From Verrucomicrobia subdivision 3 bacterium UBA693 (GTDB lineage: Bacteria > Verrucomicrobiota > Verrucomicrobiia > Limisphaerales > UBA8199), in NCBI GenBank assembly GCA_002298785.1, contig DBMR01000042.1, forward strand, positions 1 to 47,316: DNA of 47,316 nt, in the 5' to 3' direction. The notes beneath the pieces are model-generated. The model saw only the letters and a list, made by a program, of their open reading frames with translations, made no database searches and was not told the origin of the DNA. Below, one piece after another: positions 45,416-47,316 of the stretch. A program made the position numbers and the translations under genes. Within the stretch, counting starts at the first letter, position 1; every line of letters starts with the position of its first letter.

Positions 45416-46021
45416 ATGACGGACCATTTTCTCACGTTTTCGCTACCGCGCCGGCCCTGGTTCGAGGCGGAAGCCCTGCGGCAAAGCTACCTGGCGTTGT
45501 CCGCCCCGGCGCATCCGGACCGGGTGCACGAGGATTCGCCCGAGGCCCGGCGCCGGGCCCAGGATCAATCCACGGCGATCAATGCCGCTTACCAATGCTT
45601 GCGTGATCCGAAAGAACGCCTCCGTCACCTGCTCGAGCTGGAGCGCGGGCGTCCGCCCGAGGAAATCCAATCGATCCCCCCGGCGATGGCCCAGGCGATG
45701 ATGGAAGTGGGCCGCCTCGGTAATGAGGCGGACGCAATCATTCGCCGGCGCCAGGCGGAAACCTCGGTGCTGCTGAAGGCCGTGAGCATAGAGGAAGCCC
45801 GGGCGGCGCACGAGCGGATTTGCGCCATGCTCGACACGCTCAACCAATGGCAGGCGCACCTGGAAGCGGAACTGCGGGGGGCGGATGGCGTCTGGCAAAA
45901 CGCCGACGCTGCCGCGCGCGAAACGCTCCTGGCGGCTTTGGAGGATTTATTTCGTCAGTTCAGTTACGCCCGGAAATGGCGCGGGCAGCTTGAAGAAAAG
46001 TCTTTTCAACTACTGCTTTAA
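45416..46021 (+). CDS. hscB: Fe-S cluster co-chaperone HscB (J-domain protein)
   Basis: A 201-residue protein. The N-terminal J domain has the essential HPD motif at residues 33-35 (APAHPDRV) and the usual helix after it with INAAYQCLRDPKERLRHLL. The C-terminal half is the helical HscB domain that binds the scaffold IscU (EEIQSIPPAMAQAMMEVGRL, typical HscB position; ending FRQFSYARKWRGQL). HscB delivers IscU to the Hsp70 HscA in cluster transfer. The gene lies 19 bases after the IscA-type gene and one base before the next gene. The partner chaperone gene hscA is not nearby. Confidence 0.85.
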   Translation: MTDHFLTFSLPRRPWFEAEALRQSYLALSAPAHPDRVHEDSPEARRRAQDQSTAINAAYQCLRDPKERLRHLLELERGRPPEEIQSIPPAMAQAMMEVGRLGNEADAIIRRRQAETSVLLKAVSIEEARAAHERICAMLDTLNQWQAHLEAELRGADGVWQNADAAARETLLAALEDLFRQFSYARKWRGQLEEKSFQLLL

Positions 46022-46022
46022 C

Positions 46023-46712
46023 ATGCGTCTCTCATTACTATGCAGCCTGCTGCTGGGCTGGAGCACGATGACCAGTGCCCGGGCTGTTGAAGCCTGGGAG
46101 GAGGCCCTGGCGCAAATGCCCCTCCGGCATCCCGTGGCGGAGTTGAATCGCACGAATTGTGTTCGCACCGTCCTGGAATCCCTGGGCTCGAATCCCGTGG
46201 TCAAGGCCGTGATTTTCCTGCCGGGTGCGACAGATGAATTCTATTTCTTTCGTCGAGCCAGCGCCCGGCTTTCCGGGGCCAACCCCACGCTGCTGGACGC
46301 GGTGCGGGCATTGACCAGCGAAACCAACTTGAGGGCCACTTTCAAACCTCCCTTTCTGTTGTTGCATACAAGCGAGGAAACAACAGAACCCAGGATCAGG
46401 ATCAACGACCCGGCCCGAGTCGAGAAGCTCCGCAGCCGCCGCTTTCAGGATCACACCTATTTTGATGATCGCGATTGGGATCATGTGCAACCATTGCTGC
46501 GCGACCGGATCCGGGTGGATCTGCGTCCCTGGCGGTATTCGCACGATTCCTGGCATTTTTACCGTCACAGTTACGCGGGATGGAATCTGAACTGTTGGGA
46601 GGCGATTCAGGCCAACAGCCTGGCGGGTGGCACGCAGGTCCAGATCAATCGGAGCCAGGTGATCTTTGCCGGCCCGCCGCGCGCCACGCCTGCGGATGCG
46701 CCGCCGAAGTGA
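46023..46712 (+). CDS. Small secreted protein of unknown function
   Basis: A 229-residue protein whose ATG lies one base after the hscB stop. Residues 1-22 are a signal peptide (LSLLCSLLLGWSTMTSARA). The mature part contains WEEALAQMPLRHPVAELNRTNCVRTVLESLGSNP, a strand VVKAVIFLPGATDEFYFFRR, and a strand PPFLLLHTSE. Near the C-terminus lie the aromatic- and histidine-rich stretches LRPWRYSHDSWHFYRHSYAG and WNLNCWEAIQ. I do not recognise the family. The histidine-rich stretch and two cysteines could bind metal; this is inference. Its coupling to Fe-S genes may be only co-transcription. Confidence 0.75.
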   Translation: MRLSLLCSLLLGWSTMTSARAVEAWEEALAQMPLRHPVAELNRTNCVRTVLESLGSNPVVKAVIFLPGATDEFYFFRRASARLSGANPTLLDAVRALTSETNLRATFKPPFLLLHTSEETTEPRIRINDPARVEKLRSRRFQDHTYFDDRDWDHVQPLLRDRIRVDLRPWRYSHDSWHFYRHSYAGWNLNCWEAIQANSLAGGTQVQINRSQVIFAGPPRATPADAPPK

Positions 46713-46746
46713 GTTTGTCGGTAGATGTTGACGGAGGGCGCAAACA

Positions 46747-46798
46747 TCTCGGCAGGTACCCCGGTATGAACGACCGTGTCGCTCCGACGGAGCTGGGG
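46747..46798 (+). repeat. 52-bp dispersed repeat, copy A
   Basis: Matches copy B (47219-47270) over 52 bases with six differences. The core is GAACGACCGTGTCGCTCCG. It contains the small hairpin GCTCCG-A-CGGAGC (46781-46793). Confidence 0.8.
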
Positions 46799-47218
46799 TG
46801 CGAGGCAACGCCTGGAGGTGAGGGATGGCTTAGTCGAAATACCGACGTAATATATTCACCACTATGTCTCCGCTGGAGCTGGAGGTGAAGCAACCGCCTG
46901 CAATTCCTTCCGTGCGCAGCGTTTCCCCGGCCACACCCAAAAAAGGAGACAGAAGAGTCGCTTCCATTCCGTGTATTCCGAGTAGTCCGTGGTTTATTTC
47001 CTGGCCCCAGCGGCGGGGAGTGACCGTAACTGTGCCGATCAACACTCAGGCACGGTCATGCCTCCCACAACTCCCTAACCTCCGACAAGTTTTTGTTTGT
47101 GGTGGAACGAGTCCCTTCCTTCCCGCCCGCGCCCCCAAACCTCTGGTAACTAATAATTGTCGTTGACCAACCAAGGTATCGTGCGGTGCAGGGCATCCGT
47201 GAGTTTCAGTCCCGAAGA

Positions 47219-47270
47219 TCTTGGCAGGTACGCGAGCATGAACGACCGTGTCGCTCCGATGGAGCTGGGG
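47219..47270 (+). repeat. 52-bp dispersed repeat, copy B
   Basis: Second copy of the repeat at 46747-46798. Its hairpin is GCTCCG-A-TGGAGC (47253-47265); the C-to-T change turns a G-C pair into a G-U pair, so the RNA hairpin would be kept. Confidence 0.8.
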
Positions 47271-47316
47271 AAATAAATGAATATGGGTTGATAACTTTCC
47301 ATGAACCTACTAGGGT

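Larger units (their letters stand above)
46713..47316. other. Intergenic region with dispersed repeats
   Basis: About 600 bases with no convincing gene. Frames on both strands overlap and run through the repeats listed separately. Two copies of a 52-bp repeat frame the region, and a weaker third copy of its hairpin core lies at about 46865-46882. Confidence 0.6.

Noticed and set aside
46864..47166. 100-codon plus-strand frame in the right-hand intergenic region
   Set aside because: Low-complexity proline-rich translation with no ribosome binding site, next to dispersed repeats and overlapping a minus-strand frame of equal quality.
1..47316. tRNA, rRNA, CRISPR array or complete insertion sequence
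   Set aside because: I looked for T-loop patterns, regularly spaced repeats and transposase motifs on both strands and saw none that held up. A covariance-model search would be decisive for RNA genes.

Overview
The window reads as chromosomal DNA of a free-living, Gram-negative member of the PVC group, most likely Verrucomicrobia (Pedosphaera/Limisphaera-like). This is inferred from protein style: a giant secreted RHS/Ig/LamG protein, secreted proteins that end in an 'RFYRL'-like tail, carbohydrate-active enzymes, PEGA and CBM9-like modules, and an IscA-HscB pair. No rRNA, tRNA, CRISPR array or complete insertion sequence was seen.

Left part (1-31 kb), visibly lower in GC and more accessory in character. 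One 19-kb gene (946-19935, 6329 codons) encodes a Sec-exported mosaic. It carries nine Ig-like domains, a nidogen-like domain, two LamG domains, RCC1-like repeats, about six FN3-like domains, a long RHS/YD shell and core, and a variable C-terminal tip with a ParB-like SGHHR motif. A 158-codon gene follows after 4 bp and is the natural candidate for its immunity protein. Next is a two-gene signalling unit (21024-24253): a PocR-GAF-GAF-GAF histidine kinase whose stop overlaps the start of a stand-alone receiver protein. A small gene with a good ribosome binding site and a strong intrinsic terminator follows (24890-25159). Then comes a divergent group: a membrane-anchored PEGA-domain protein on the minus strand (25305-26912), and on the plus strand a two-segment membrane protein coupled to a VirD4/HerA-like ATPase with a restriction-endonuclease-like tail (27252-31097). 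This last group is the best candidate in the window for an undescribed multi-gene system.

Right part (31.5-46.7 kb), GC-rich. A small XRE-type regulator is followed by a minus-strand series of mostly secreted proteins: a GH114-like TIM barrel with a CBM9-like module, a protein with two more copies of that module plus Ig domains, a parallel beta-helix protein, a predicted C25-like (clan CD) cysteine peptidase, a GH29-like alpha-L-fucosidase, and a cytoplasmic zinc alcohol dehydrogenase just upstream of the fucosidase. A short decayed copy of the dehydrogenase C-terminus lies after the fucosidase gene and points to past duplication and deletion. On the plus strand, an iscA/erpA-type gene, hscB and a small secreted protein form a tight set (45010-46712).

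Right end (46713-47316): no convincing gene, but two 52-bp near-identical dispersed repeats with a small hairpin, and a weaker third copy.
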